From contig NZ_JHXT01000003.1 of NCBI RefSeq assembly GCF_000687795.1, forward strand, positions 24,072 through 88,071: 64,000 nucleotides of DNA. The letters run 5' to 3'. The stretch's first letter is position 1, and the number at the start of each line of letters is the position of its first letter. This document shows, one piece after another, positions 11,712 through 21,423 of this stretch. The stretch is from Mycoplasma testudinis ATCC 43263 (lineage in GTDB: Bacteria; Bacillota_I; Bacilli_A; Mycoplasmatales; Mycoplasmoidaceae). The notes under the pieces were generated by a model. It saw only the letters and a list, made by a program, of their open reading frames with translations. It was not told where the DNA came from and made no database searches. The position numbers and the translations under genes were made by a program.

Positions 11712-12986
11712 ATGTACAACCTAACGAAAGTCTATGCCGCAGTTTCTCTTACTCCAAAAGCATTTAATATTGTTGTAAGTGAAAACGCTAACGATAGTTT
11801 TAATCTTTTGTGAAGTGATTCGTTTGCTAACGAAGGATATTACGACCAAAACCGTATTTTACTGGCGACGCAGTTTAAGTCCAAGATTAAAGAAGTTTTA
11901 GGACGTGCTTCAGATATTTTAAGCAACAAAATAGTTAAGGTAATCGTCTCTTTTGAAGGTTTACTTGATGACTTAGAAATTAAAGCTGCTAGGACAAAAC
12001 CAATGACGTTCGTGAACAAATGAAATCTGATTTACAAACAAATAAATAGTTTTGCTAATGAAATTTGCGCGACAGATCAATACCTTAAAAATACAAATGT
12101 ATTTTCTTGAAAAGTTTTAAATTTCACTTATGCAAATAGTAAACAAGTAGCAACCGAATTAGAAGCAGGAAAAAATTATGTAGCAAACGTTCAAATTTAT
12201 TCGTCTCGAAGCGATTTAGTTGGCGAAGTTAATGGAATATTTTATTCTCTCGGATACCAAATTTTGAAAAATTCATGCACTGAACTAGACTTTCACAGCA
12301 TGATTAAAAACCCCGAAATAGATAAAATGGTTATTGATATCCAAGAAAATAAAACAAATTTTGCAACTTATCAGAATGGTGCTTTAATTAGTTTAACATC
12401 GACTAAATTTGGAGAAAAAAATATCTTGGAATACATTCTCAATAAATCTCAGTCAACTAATATAACTTTAAAGCAAGTTAAAGAAATGATCAGTAATCAA
12501 TTAAATAATGCTAACTGTGAACCAATCAATTTAATTTGCAAAACAAACGATGAATTTTTAAATATGGGTTTTGTTAACACCGCTCAGTTAAAGAATTTGA
12601 TTTTACAAGCTTTGTCACCAATTGCTGATGCTTTAAATTTAGAAAGAAAAAGAGTTGGCCAAAAATACCAATGTAACATTCAGCAAGTAGCTGTTTATGC
12701 AAAAACTTCTGCTATTGCAAGTGTGGCCGAAAAACTAACACGCCTAGTTGATAAAAATGTGGACATCTTTGCATACAAAAATATGTTCACTTTCTTGGAA
12801 TACCAATATTTTTTAACTGGTTTAACAATTATGCGTCAAGTTCATGAAGACCACTTGAATAAAAGTGATGAAAGTTGTATCGAAGTCTTTTATTCTGAAA
12901 CCTTTAATAAGAAATTTGATCGTAATTTAGCAATCTTGAATTTAACAAAAGATGTAACTCATTTAGTTCAAAAAATAATTAAATAA
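11712..12986 (+). CDS. Divergent FtsA-like protein of the division cluster
   Basis: The 424-residue protein sits between rsmH and ftsZ, the place where mycoplasmas carry a poorly conserved gene (MG223-type in M. genitalium, from memory) and where other bacteria have ftsA. Segments such as IVKVIVSFEGL, a YSSRSDLVGEVNGIFYSLGYQILK region and an IENLKNLIL-like helix are compatible with an actin-fold FtsA relative, but clear ATP-binding motifs are not visible. No signal peptide or obvious membrane segment is present. The likely role is to help anchor or regulate FtsZ; this rests on position and weak resemblance only. TGA codons encode Trp throughout the N-terminal half. Confidence 0.55.
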
Positions 12987-13014
12987 TCAAAACTTAGAAA
13001 GGAGCTAAATTTTT

Positions 13015-14775
13015 ATGAAAAAACTAAATCGCATGAATCAAGTTTTGTTCAACTTTGAAACTGATCAACCACGCTTATTTAAATCTGACGTTTTAATTGA
13101 GCCCAAAAAAAATAAGAAATATCCAATTCAAGAAAGTTTCACTGTCGAACAGGTTCATAAAAATTTATTATTTGTTCCAACCGATGAAACAGTGTATGAA
13201 CAAGAACTTGATCAAGATATTGCTTTAACAAAACTTTTAGCCGAAGAAGATTCAACTCCAATTGTTGAAAAAAAGAAAACAACAAAAGAAATGCTTGACG
13301 ATCAAGTTCAGGATTTTGACAGTGCTGCAATTGATCTTAACCTAATGTATCCCAAAATTAACCAAAACGATAATATTCAAGTTTCTGATGATAATTCTAA
13401 TACCCAAAACAAAATAATAAATCAAGTTGAAATTAATAAAGATGAATTAACAGACGATACCGTAAACTTTCCGATTATTAAAGTGATTGGAATTGGTGGT
13501 GCAGGAAATAATATCGTTGAATACGTCACTAATTCAAAATCTAATTTGGCAATTCATGAAGCGGTAAATTTTTATCAACTAAATACTGATTCCCAACATT
13601 TGAAATCGTTAAAATATTGTAAAAATCGATTTCTTATTGAATCTGATTTAACTAAGGGAATGGGTTCAGGAGGTAATCCTGAATGCGGCAAAAAAGCAAC
13701 TGAAGATTACGGACAAAAAATTCGTGATATTTTAAAGGGAACTGATGTCTGCATAATTGTTGCAGGAATGGGTAAAGGGACCGGAACTGGTGGTGCACCT
13801 GTAATAGCTAAAATCGCTAAAGAATTAGGTATTTTAACTCTTGGCTTTGTTACTTTACCAATGCATAATGAAGGTAGCAAAACAGCTGATAAAGCATTAT
13901 CGGGATTACGTGAATTAAATAATTATGTGGACGCTGTTTCTTCCATTAGTAACGATAATGCATTAAGTATTCAAAACACTCAAATGAGTGCTTTTGGAAT
14001 GTTTAAAAGTTGTAACGAGCAAATCGGTTTAGCAATTAAAATGATTACTGACATAATTTTGGTTCCAGCTTTCTTAAACATTGATCTAGCTGATGTACGA
14101 AATTTCTTTGCACGACAAAACCATATCAAATCATTTCTTCCTTTCCAAGTAAATTTTAATAATCAAGATATTTCCAAAATCAGCGACTTGATTACTAAAG
14201 AAATAAAAAAGTCAATTTATGATCAAGATTTAAAGAATGCATCTAACGCTATGATTTTATTTAGAGTAGATGATCAGACTCCAAATTTGCTTGTAGAAAA
14301 AGGAATTAGCGAATTGAAACGACTTGTGAAAAATGAAGATTTAAACATTATGTATGGAGTTCGTCAAATAAATGAACTTGAAAATTCCGTTGGTTTTGAC
14401 GTAATTGCTTTACAAGACAGTGCAATTACAGTTGGTACGCCAAGAGTTTTAACGAGCCGAATTGATTACCCAATTTCGCGTTACCAAGTCGCCCAAATTG
14501 ATGAACCAACTGAAAGAAAACACACAGTAGGTGATCGCAGTCGCTTCTTAAAAAACAAAAATACCAAACTTAATACAGGAACCACGTTGGTAAGCTATAG
14601 CATTATGGAAGATCAAATTGAAGATCTACTAGAAACTAAAAAACCCGAAATTGATACTGATAAAATGAGTAAAATCGTTAGTGCCTCGTTAAAAACCTTT
14701 TTCCAAGCAACAACAAAAAAAGATTATCAAAAAACTTCAACAGGATTCCGGGATTCAAAACTTTTTGAAAACTAG
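13015..14775 (+). CDS. ftsZ: Cell division protein FtsZ with long N-terminal extension
   Basis: FtsZ is the tubulin-like GTPase that polymerises at the division site. The GTPase core starts near residue 156 with KVIGIGGAGNN. The tubulin signature at 251-260 reads GMGKGTGTGG, with Lys254 where most FtsZs have Gly. The NIDLAD T7-loop motif supplies the catalytic Asp. The first 150 residues are an acidic, low-complexity extension absent from typical FtsZs, which are about 380 residues; this one is 586. The C-terminal tail, about 120 residues, is also long. A GAAAGGAG ribosome-binding site precedes the ATG. Identity is firm; the extension could serve membrane or partner binding. Confidence 0.93.
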   Translation: MKKLNRMNQVLFNFETDQPRLFKSDVLIEPKKNKKYPIQESFTVEQVHKNLLFVPTDETVYEQELDQDIALTKLLAEEDSTPIVEKKKTTKEMLDDQVQDFDSAAIDLNLMYPKINQNDNIQVSDDNSNTQNKIINQVEINKDELTDDTVNFPIIKVIGIGGAGNNIVEYVTNSKSNLAIHEAVNFYQLNTDSQHLKSLKYCKNRFLIESDLTKGMGSGGNPECGKKATEDYGQKIRDILKGTDVCIIVAGMGKGTGTGGAPVIAKIAKELGILTLGFVTLPMHNEGSKTADKALSGLRELNNYVDAVSSISNDNALSIQNTQMSAFGMFKSCNEQIGLAIKMITDIILVPAFLNIDLADVRNFFARQNHIKSFLPFQVNFNNQDISKISDLITKEIKKSIYDQDLKNASNAMILFRVDDQTPNLLVEKGISELKRLVKNEDLNIMYGVRQINELENSVGFDVIALQDSAITVGTPRVLTSRIDYPISRYQVAQIDEPTERKHTVGDRSRFLKNKNTKLNTGTTLVSYSIMEDQIEDLLETKKPEIDTDKMSKIVSASLKTFFQATTKKDYQKTSTGFRDSKLFEN

Positions 14776-14877
14776 TTGATTAAACTAAGTCCGCGCCGTG
14801 AAATTAAGTTTTTGATACCAATATTTTTAGTAAACTAAGATATCTTTATATAAAAGGTATTTTATTTTTCTTTTTGT

Positions 14878-14883
14878 TATAAT
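14878..14883 (+). promoter_or_regulatory. -10 box for the topJ-grpE unit
   Basis: A TATAAT hexamer lies about 100 bases before topJ in the 204-base gap after ftsZ. No CIRCE heat-shock operator is seen in this gap. Confidence 0.45.
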
Positions 14884-14979
14884 TTATCTTATATATTTAA
14901 ATAATAGGGCAAAACTCTCTTTTTTTGTCTAAAATATTTTGTGCGATGTAAATGTTAACTTTAGGGAGTTTCTTTTAAA

Positions 14980-17970
14980 ATGGCTGAAGAAAAACGCGAT
15001 TATTATGAAGTCTTAGAATTAGACCGTGAATGTGACGAAAATGACATAAAAAAATCATTCCGAAAGTTAGCAAAAAAGTATCACCCAGACCGTAATAGTG
15101 CTAAAGATGCTGCAGCAAATTTTGCTGAGGTAAATGAAGCTTACGGGGTTTTAAGTGACCCAGAAAAACGCGCTAATTACGATCGGTATGGCCATGAGGG
15201 AATTGACGGTGCGCCAGGTTTTGGATTTGCCGCCGAAGAAGTTTTTTCATCATTTTTTGACACAATAAATGAATCAGGTGCTTTTAATGACTTAGGTTTT
15301 GATGAAGATAAGCCCAAAAAACGAAAAAGTGATGACGACGATAGTGAAGGTGGCAATCGTTGAAAACAACGCCGTGAAAAGAGAAGAAAAAGCAAAGAAG
15401 AACCAGAAGTTCAGCCAGAGCAAGAACCAACTCCTGTTGAATCTGTTGAAGAACCAACTTCGACTTTTGCTGATGAACCAAGTGTTGAACCCGAATTAAC
15501 TCAAGAAACTTCTGAATATCAAGCTGATTATGATGAGCCTAATTTTGATAGTGGCTTAACATCAGAACCATCTCAGGAATTTGCAGATGATTATGATGAA
15601 CCAAGATTTGATGCGGATTTACCTGAACCGCATTTTGACGATGGTTTAGATGAGCCCCATTTTGATAGCGGATTGCCTGAATCTTCTAAAGAATTTGTTG
15701 ACGATATTGATGAACCAAGATTTGATGCTGATCTGCCTGCAACTGATGTAACAGATGCAGTTGTTGATGATTCTATGACTGACATCAATGATCAAACTGC
15801 TACAACTGATGTGGTTACTGAAAACGTTTTGGCTCCAGAAGGATCAGATGATTCAGAAGAAGAAGGTAATGAATTCTGAAGACAATATATTAATAATCCT
15901 GATTATGGTCACACCGAAAATGAGGAATGAGTATGGGATGGATATTTTGATGAAAATCAAGTATGAGTTCCTAATGAGACATTATCTGAAGATGCTAACC
16001 AAGCAACTGAAGAAGTTCAATCAGATCAAGATCCATCAACAATTCAAGAAGAAGTTGTTGAAGATTCTGTAGAATCTACAACTGAACCAGTAGAATCTGA
16101 AAATTCAGATGATCAAAACACGTCATCTAAAAGTACTGGGAATTATGACTTATCGTTCTTATTTAATAAATCCAAATCTTCACAATCAACACCAACAGAA
16201 GAACAAAAAACAAATACAGTTAGTTCAATTGATAACATTGATGATTATGAACCCTCCAAGACCGTTGATGGTTCATTTGATGAATCAAGTGATTCAGAAG
16301 GTCAAGGCCTTGAGGATGGTGGCTTAACAAGCGAAGATTTGTTTCGAAGTTCTGACACGGGAAGTGAACATTCTCCAACACAATCAGCAGAAGATAACCG
16401 AGATCGTACAGTATCTAACCAAAACACGGAAGAATTAGATATTAAAAAAGATACCAAGAAAAATAAAAAAGGTCAAAAAACAGAAAAAATTGAAACGAAA
16501 AACAAGCCTGAATCTTCTGAAACTGAAGAATTAGCTCCTTTGTTTATTGATTCAAGTGATGCAATCAAAGATAAAAATGTTGATAAGACAGAAGAAATCT
16601 CAACCAAAAATTTGAAAAAACAATTACAAGATAATTCTGATACCACAGTTGTTGAAGATTTCCGCAATGTTTGACGCAATCAAAAACCAATTAATTACTC
16701 AACTACAAGAATAATTGAAGATGATTTTCAAAATATTGACATTAAATCAAAAAATGATACCAATTCTTCTTCAGATGAAAATCAAATTGGTGTAAATAAC
16801 AAGATTAGCGAAAGCAAAACAACTGTTATCACAAAAAATCTAGATGAAGATAATTCAACCCAAAAAATTCCGGTCGTTAATGCTAAAGTGTCAAATTCAA
16901 AAACGAGTGAACTTGATAGAATTTCAACTGAGGAAATACCCGAAAATTATGTCTTGCAAATTAGTCAACAGCAAGATTTAGACATTATTTATCAAGCCCG
17001 AATTCCGCAAATTTTATTGTTCAACAATTCAACTAGAAGATTAAGCTATTTACGGAATATTCCTTGTGAAGTATGTGATGCTACTGGAGCTGACATCAGT
17101 GATCCTAACGCTTTGCGAATTTGCTTCACTTGTCATAATAAAAAAGCTCAAGTTGAAAACTGCATGACCTGCAACGGCTATGGGCGTTTAATTAATAAGC
17201 CTTGTATTAAATGTAAGGGTAAATCATACTTAAAAGAACAAATTATTTTAGACATTAACTTACCGATAACAGATAAGTTAAAACTAAAAGTTAATTATCC
17301 AGGTTTTGGTCATATTATTGATGACAAAACAAAAGGCAATTTAATAGTTAACTTTATCGTTAGCAAAAGCAAATTATTTAAACTTGACAAAAATAACATT
17401 TGGACAATGACTTTAATCAATAACAGTATTTCAACTAAAGGCGGTGAAGTATTTGTTCCTACATTAAAACAATTAATTAAAGTTAAATTAGATCCAGGAA
17501 CAAAAGTAAATGATCAGTTAATCATTAAAGAACAAGGTTTACCTGCTCGCTATGATGTCGTAAGCAAAACGAAATATAAACAAGGCGATTTAATTATTCG
17601 AGTAATTGAACCAAAATTGAAAAATAAAAATGGTCGCCGTCAAAGCTTTGATTCATACGTTAAAGAATTCTGTCGAATTGCCCAAAGGGAATTAGATTAT
17701 TTAATTGCCAATGACAATAAATTAAAAACAGATACCCCGGCTAAAACAATTGAGCAATTAAATCAAAGTCGTTCACATATTAACCAAAATAATTTTAAAA
17801 AAGAAAACAATTCCAAAAAATCACAAGTAAAAATCGACATCTCAAATTCTAAGAAAACTAAATTAGAACAATTGAACAATAAAAACAAAACAAACAATGA
17901 AAAAAATAACCATGTAGCTCCGCCTACACCTACTAAAAAAATAGGTAGAAAGCCGAAACGAAGACGCTAA
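14980..17970 (+). CDS. topJ: TopJ-like DnaJ protein with acidic repeats and EAGR-type box
   Basis: One 996-residue reading frame, continuous when TGA is Trp. It has a J domain at residues 1-70 with the HPD motif in YHPDRN. A long Asp/Glu/Pro/Ser-rich region follows, with about five copies of a DEPxFDxxL repeat at roughly 183-255. An aromatic patch at 300-333 contains WVWDGYFDEN and WVPNE, like the EAGR box of M. pneumoniae terminal-organelle proteins. After further acidic and Lys-rich sequence come a four-repeat Cys zinc region (about 696-753, with CMTCNGYG and CIKCKGKS), a DnaJ substrate-binding domain, and a basic Lys/Asn-rich tail. This architecture matches TopJ (MG200/MPN119 type), a co-chaperone needed for attachment-organelle function. 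It is about 60 percent longer than MG200 as I recall it. grpE follows. Confidence 0.85.
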
Positions 17971-18017
17971 AATGGTGTTTCTGAGTAATAATGTCTTGGT
18001 ATAATTAAGGAGTAATT

Positions 18018-18935
18018 ATGGACAATTTAAAAAATAACTTTAACGAAAAGCTACGAAAATTTAAGAAATTCGTTAGTGAGAACAATAACCAAAAATTAAA
18101 GTCTTTGACTTCAGGATTTGAAACTAATTTTAAAGATCTTGAAGAAGCTTTTAAAGGCGTTATTGAAGCTTATGACAACGAATTAGCTAAAATGCCCAAT
18201 GTTCAAAAAATGAACGATGATTACTTGAAAAAGATTGTAGCGATTCAAGATGATGCTTCGAAAAAAGTGGCTGAAAAAATTGAAGAACTAACAAGTAAGA
18301 AAAAAGAAGAAATTGAAGAAGCAAAGAAATATGCGATTGAAAAAAGCATTATGTCTGCAATTAATGTTTTAGATCAATTAGAAATTGCTTTAAGTTATGC
18401 TGTAATGGATCCTGCAGTTAAAAACTACGTTAGTGGTTTTAGAATGGTTTCTGATATGTTCTTACGTTGATTAAACGAATTAAACATTCAAAAGATTCCG
18501 ATGGAAGCAGGCGATCCCTTTGATGAACAAAAAATGAGTGCATATGAAAAAGTTCCTTCTCATTTGCCAAAAAATCACGTTGCTAAAATTTCTAAATCTG
18601 CATATACCTTACACGACCGAGTGATTCGGCATGCAGTTGTTTCAGTTAGTGATGGTTCATTAGCTGATTACAATAATGCTGGTCAGCAAACGAAAACAGT
18701 TGCTATTACTCCGCACGCTGTTACCCAAGCCATTACTCCCTCTACGACTAACGAAACCCATACTGAAACTCAACAAATATCCCGACCAACCGTTCAAAGT
18801 ATTCCACCCCGTGTTGTCCGTCAACAGCCTACTCAACAAGTTTTGCATCATGTTGAGCCGCAACGGGTGACCCAAACAATTTCCCAACACCCAACTCATG
18901 AAGTTGGTTCAGACCATAACACTAAGAAGGTTTAA
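18018..18935 (+). CDS. grpE: Nucleotide exchange factor GrpE with Gln/Thr/His-rich tail
   Basis: GrpE releases ADP from DnaK and works with DnaJ-type partners. The 305-residue product has an N-terminal coiled-coil helix (residues about 40-110), the FRMVSDMFLRWLNELNI dimer region, and the beta-domain motif GDPFDEQ followed by HDRVIRHAVVSVSDG. The Trp in the dimer region is a TGA codon. After residue about 220 comes an extension of some 80 residues rich in Gln, Thr, His and Pro, not part of the ordinary 180-220-residue family. An AAGGAG site precedes the ATG. It lies 47 bases after topJ and shares its order with M. genitalium, as I recall. Confidence 0.88.
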
Positions 18936-18941
18936 TTACAT

Positions 18942-19334
18942 ATGTCCGATTCAAAAAAAATATCAATAACTATTAACTTAGTTCCCGAACTTGTTGAAGA
19001 ATTAAAAGCTAACTTAAAATCTCTTCAAGGCAAGCAAATCCCCTTTGATACAAGCTTAGAACAATTAATCGAATTAATCTTAAGTAATTACATTAATAGT
19101 TCTAAAGCAATGGAAAAAATGAATTCTGGTTTTTTACAAGAACTTCAAGAAAAATTTAGTAACGCTATGGGTGGAGAGGCTGGATCTACAGATTTTTATG
19201 CTAATTTAATGAAAAACTTTAAAAATATTTTTGATCCATCCCAAATGGGTGGAAATCCTTTTGAAGATCCTGCTGATTCTAAAAAAGAAGAACCAGCAAC
19301 AAAACCAACTGAACACAAGAAAAAATTAGATTAA
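18942..19334 (+). CDS. Hypothetical protein of the topJ-grpE unit
   Basis: I do not recognise this 130-residue protein. It begins with a beta-like segment (KISITINLVPELVEEL), has helical middle sections, and ends in a Lys/Pro/Glu-rich tail. Residues about 75-105 are Gly, Met and Phe rich (NAMGGEAGS, PSQMGGNPFEDP), like linker regions of chaperone partners. No membrane segment or signal is seen. It starts 6 bases after grpE, so it is co-transcribed. Its place corresponds to a small gene after grpE (MG202-type) in M. genitalium, from memory. A role with the chaperone or organelle system is suggested by context only. Confidence 0.6.
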   Translation: MSDSKKISITINLVPELVEELKANLKSLQGKQIPFDTSLEQLIELILSNYINSSKAMEKMNSGFLQELQEKFSNAMGGEAGSTDFYANLMKNFKNIFDPSQMGGNPFEDPADSKKEEPATKPTEHKKKLD

Positions 19335-19360
19335 ATATTGTTCATTAAGACAAAAAAAAG

Positions 19361-19395
19361 AAATACCCGGTTCACGCATGAACCTGGGTATTTTT
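19361..19395. terminator. Terminator between the grpE unit and tRNA-Thr, probably bidirectional
   Basis: AAATACCCGGTTCA pairs, with one bulged base, with TGAACCTGGGTATTT around a CGCA loop. It is flanked by A and T tracts, so it can end transcription from both sides. Confidence 0.85.
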
Positions 19396-19411
19396 GTAAC
19401 TGTTTGTTTTC

Positions 19412-19485
19412 TGGTGCCGAATACAAGAATCGAACTTGTCTCTAGTGCTTACCATGCACTTGTTTTACCACTAAACTAAATCGGC
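19412..19485 (-). tRNA. tRNA-Thr (anticodon GGU)
   Basis: The 74-base complement folds as a full cloverleaf: acceptor GCCGATT/ATTCGGC (one U-U mismatch), D arm, anticodon stem AGTGC/GCACT with loop ATGGTAA giving anticodon GGU (reads ACC/ACU), a 4-base variable loop, T arm ACAAG-TTCGATT-CTTGT, and an encoded CCA end. Confidence 0.93.
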
Positions 19486-19660
19486 TTTATAAACGAATTG
19501 ACACTTAAGATTTGGCATAATCTTCAAAGCGTAAATAAAAGTTTAATAGCATCATAATAATGCCTAACTATTATAATTTAAAAGTGCTGTAAATACATTG
19601 AAAAATATTATTTTCAAACCAAAAGTTCATTTATAACTATTTTTAAAAGAAAAAACGGGT

Positions 19661-19686
19661 TTGACTTCATATAAAATTTATATAAT
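19661..19686 (+). promoter_or_regulatory. Possible hrcA promoter
   Basis: TTGACT and TATAAT lie 14 bases apart (short of the ideal 17), about 75 bases before the hrcA start. The rest of the 275-base gap between the tRNA and hrcA is AT-rich, without an open frame. Confidence 0.4.
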
Positions 19687-19760
19687 GTTATATTAATAAT
19701 ATAAATCTTTTACTGGTTTAACAACCAATTATTTTATTCATGCAATATCGGGTGTAAACA

Positions 19761-20804
19761 ATGGAATTAACAAAACGACAATCCAAACTAATTAAGGCAA
19801 TAATCGATGAATATACAGCTACTGCTGCTCCGGTTGGTAGCAAATTATTGATGTCTAAATATTTTAAAGATTTATCAAGCGCAACTATTCGAAACGAAAT
19901 GTTACAACTGGAAAAATTAGATCTTGTTGAAAAAACTCATACTTCTTCAGGAAGAGTGCCATCTTTAAAAGGATATCACTATTACGAAAAGAATTTACTA
20001 TCGCCAATTGTTGATGATGAAATAAGAACAAAATTACGAAAAATTCTTTCAGCAAGAGTTAATTCAATTGACGAAGTAATTGAAGTTTCTGTTGACTTCA
20101 TTAATCAAATTACAAATCTACCGACAGTTATTACTTCTTTTAAAACAGACGATCGTCTGTGTCGTTTAGATTTGGTTAAATTAAACGATACAAATGGACT
20201 TGTTTTGGTAGTCTCATCAAGTGGCAATGTCATTAAAAAGACTGTTCAGTTCGGATCAGAAAATCAGTTCGTAGATGTTGCAACATGTATTAAGGTTTTT
20301 AATGATCGATTAGTTGATACTAAATTTTCTGAAATTCAGTCAAAATTAGGAGCATTAAAGGTGATTATTAAAAAAATGGTTCATCAATATGAATATATCG
20401 TCCAAGAAATTGTTAACCGAATTTTCGAATTTAATGAAAATAATCAGACTAATGTCCGAGGAACTAAAAATCTAATTGCCCAACCAGAATTTGCAGATCG
20501 TGATAAATTACTTAAAATTATGAACTTATTAGAAAACACTTCGGTTTGGCAACAAATTTCATACAATCACCAAAAAACAGGAAAAACAGTTATTACGTTC
20601 GGAGACAGTTTAGGAGTCGAAGGTGTCTCAGTTGCTTCAACGATGATTGAAACTGACAATAAAAAGCACCAAATTGCAGTTGTTGGTCCAACCCGGATGA
20701 ATTATGAAAAAATTAAAGGACTGTTGATTTTGTTAAAAGAAGAGATTGAAAAGATAGGACGTCACAATGTTAAAACCGAAAATCACATTGAAACCAATAA
20801 CTAG
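19761..20804 (+). CDS. hrcA: Heat-inducible transcription repressor HrcA
   Basis: HrcA represses chaperone genes by binding the CIRCE operator and is controlled by GroEL availability. The 347-residue product starts with the winged-helix domain (KRQSKLIKAIIDEY, PVGSK, SSATIRNEM, HTSSGRVPSLKGYHYY), then the GAF-like domain, and near the end VASTMIETDNKKHQIAVVGPTRMNYEK, all typical. Length is normal. I found no CIRCE palindrome before groS, topJ, grpE or hrcA in this window, so its targets may lie elsewhere (dnaK, clpB, lon) or use a changed operator. The 3' end overlaps the next gene by 38 bases. Confidence 0.94.
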   Translation: MELTKRQSKLIKAIIDEYTATAAPVGSKLLMSKYFKDLSSATIRNEMLQLEKLDLVEKTHTSSGRVPSLKGYHYYEKNLLSPIVDDEIRTKLRKILSARVNSIDEVIEVSVDFINQITNLPTVITSFKTDDRLCRLDLVKLNDTNGLVLVVSSSGNVIKKTVQFGSENQFVDVATCIKVFNDRLVDTKFSEIQSKLGALKVIIKKMVHQYEYIVQEIVNRIFEFNENNQTNVRGTKNLIAQPEFADRDKLLKIMNLLENTSVWQQISYNHQKTGKTVITFGDSLGVEGVSVASTMIETDNKKHQIAVVGPTRMNYEKIKGLLILLKEEIEKIGRHNVKTENHIETNN

Positions 20805-21420
20805 AATTGTAAATGTTGCTAAAAAAGCAATAGTTATCAATTACGTTGACGTTGGCCTTCAAAAAGAAGTTTCTCAAAAAATCGTTAAGCAAAAGATTTT
20901 TGATAATTTTATAGCACTAGTCCTCATTTTTTGAGCCTTTCGAGATAAAAATATTTTGACTGAAAAAGTTGAATGCTGAAGTTTAAAAATTAACGATGTC
21001 GATCAACTTCAACCAGTCTATAAACTAATTGGAGAACTTTTTTTAATCGGCGTTAAAAAAATTAACGAAAATAAGGATTACTTTGAAGAACAAGACAACT
21101 TCGTCAAATTAGCTGAAGAATACGCCGAAAAAATAATGGTTGAAATAGCAAAAAATAGCTCAAAATCTAAAGAAGATAACGACGCTTTAGAAAGTGTTCT
21201 AGAAGTTTTATTAAACTTTAATTTTATTGATTTATATACTTTTAAAATTGAGGTTGCAACTAACCAGAAAGAACTTGAAATTTATAAGAAATTAGTGAAA
21301 TTAATTGAAGTTCAAATGTCTTATTTAGATAATTCGTACGAAATGTTTCGCTGTGTAAATTCTGTTAACTTTAATACTTTTTTTAAAATTATTGTTTCCT
21401 TGAGAAAAAGTTTAATTTAA
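20767..21420 (+). CDS. Hypothetical protein between hrcA and dxs
   Basis: I do not recognise this 217-residue protein. It starts inside the end of hrcA (38-base overlap) with MLKPKITLKPITRIV and ends 3 bases before dxs, so it is translationally coupled on both sides. Sequence is mostly alpha-helical and charged, with two TGA-encoded Trp residues in the first half (VLIFWAFRDKN and VECWSLK) and a C-terminal helix pair. No clear motif, signal peptide or membrane segment is visible. Its size and shape could suit an NusB- or RecO-like all-helical protein, but I see no defining residues, so no function is assigned. Confidence 0.6.
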
Positions 21421-21423
21421 ATT

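Noticed and set aside
15788..16327. Plus-strand open frames rich in Met, Ile and Lys within topJ
   Set aside because: They lie in another frame of the long acidic coding region, with no motifs and unlikely composition; they are shadows of the TopJ-like gene.
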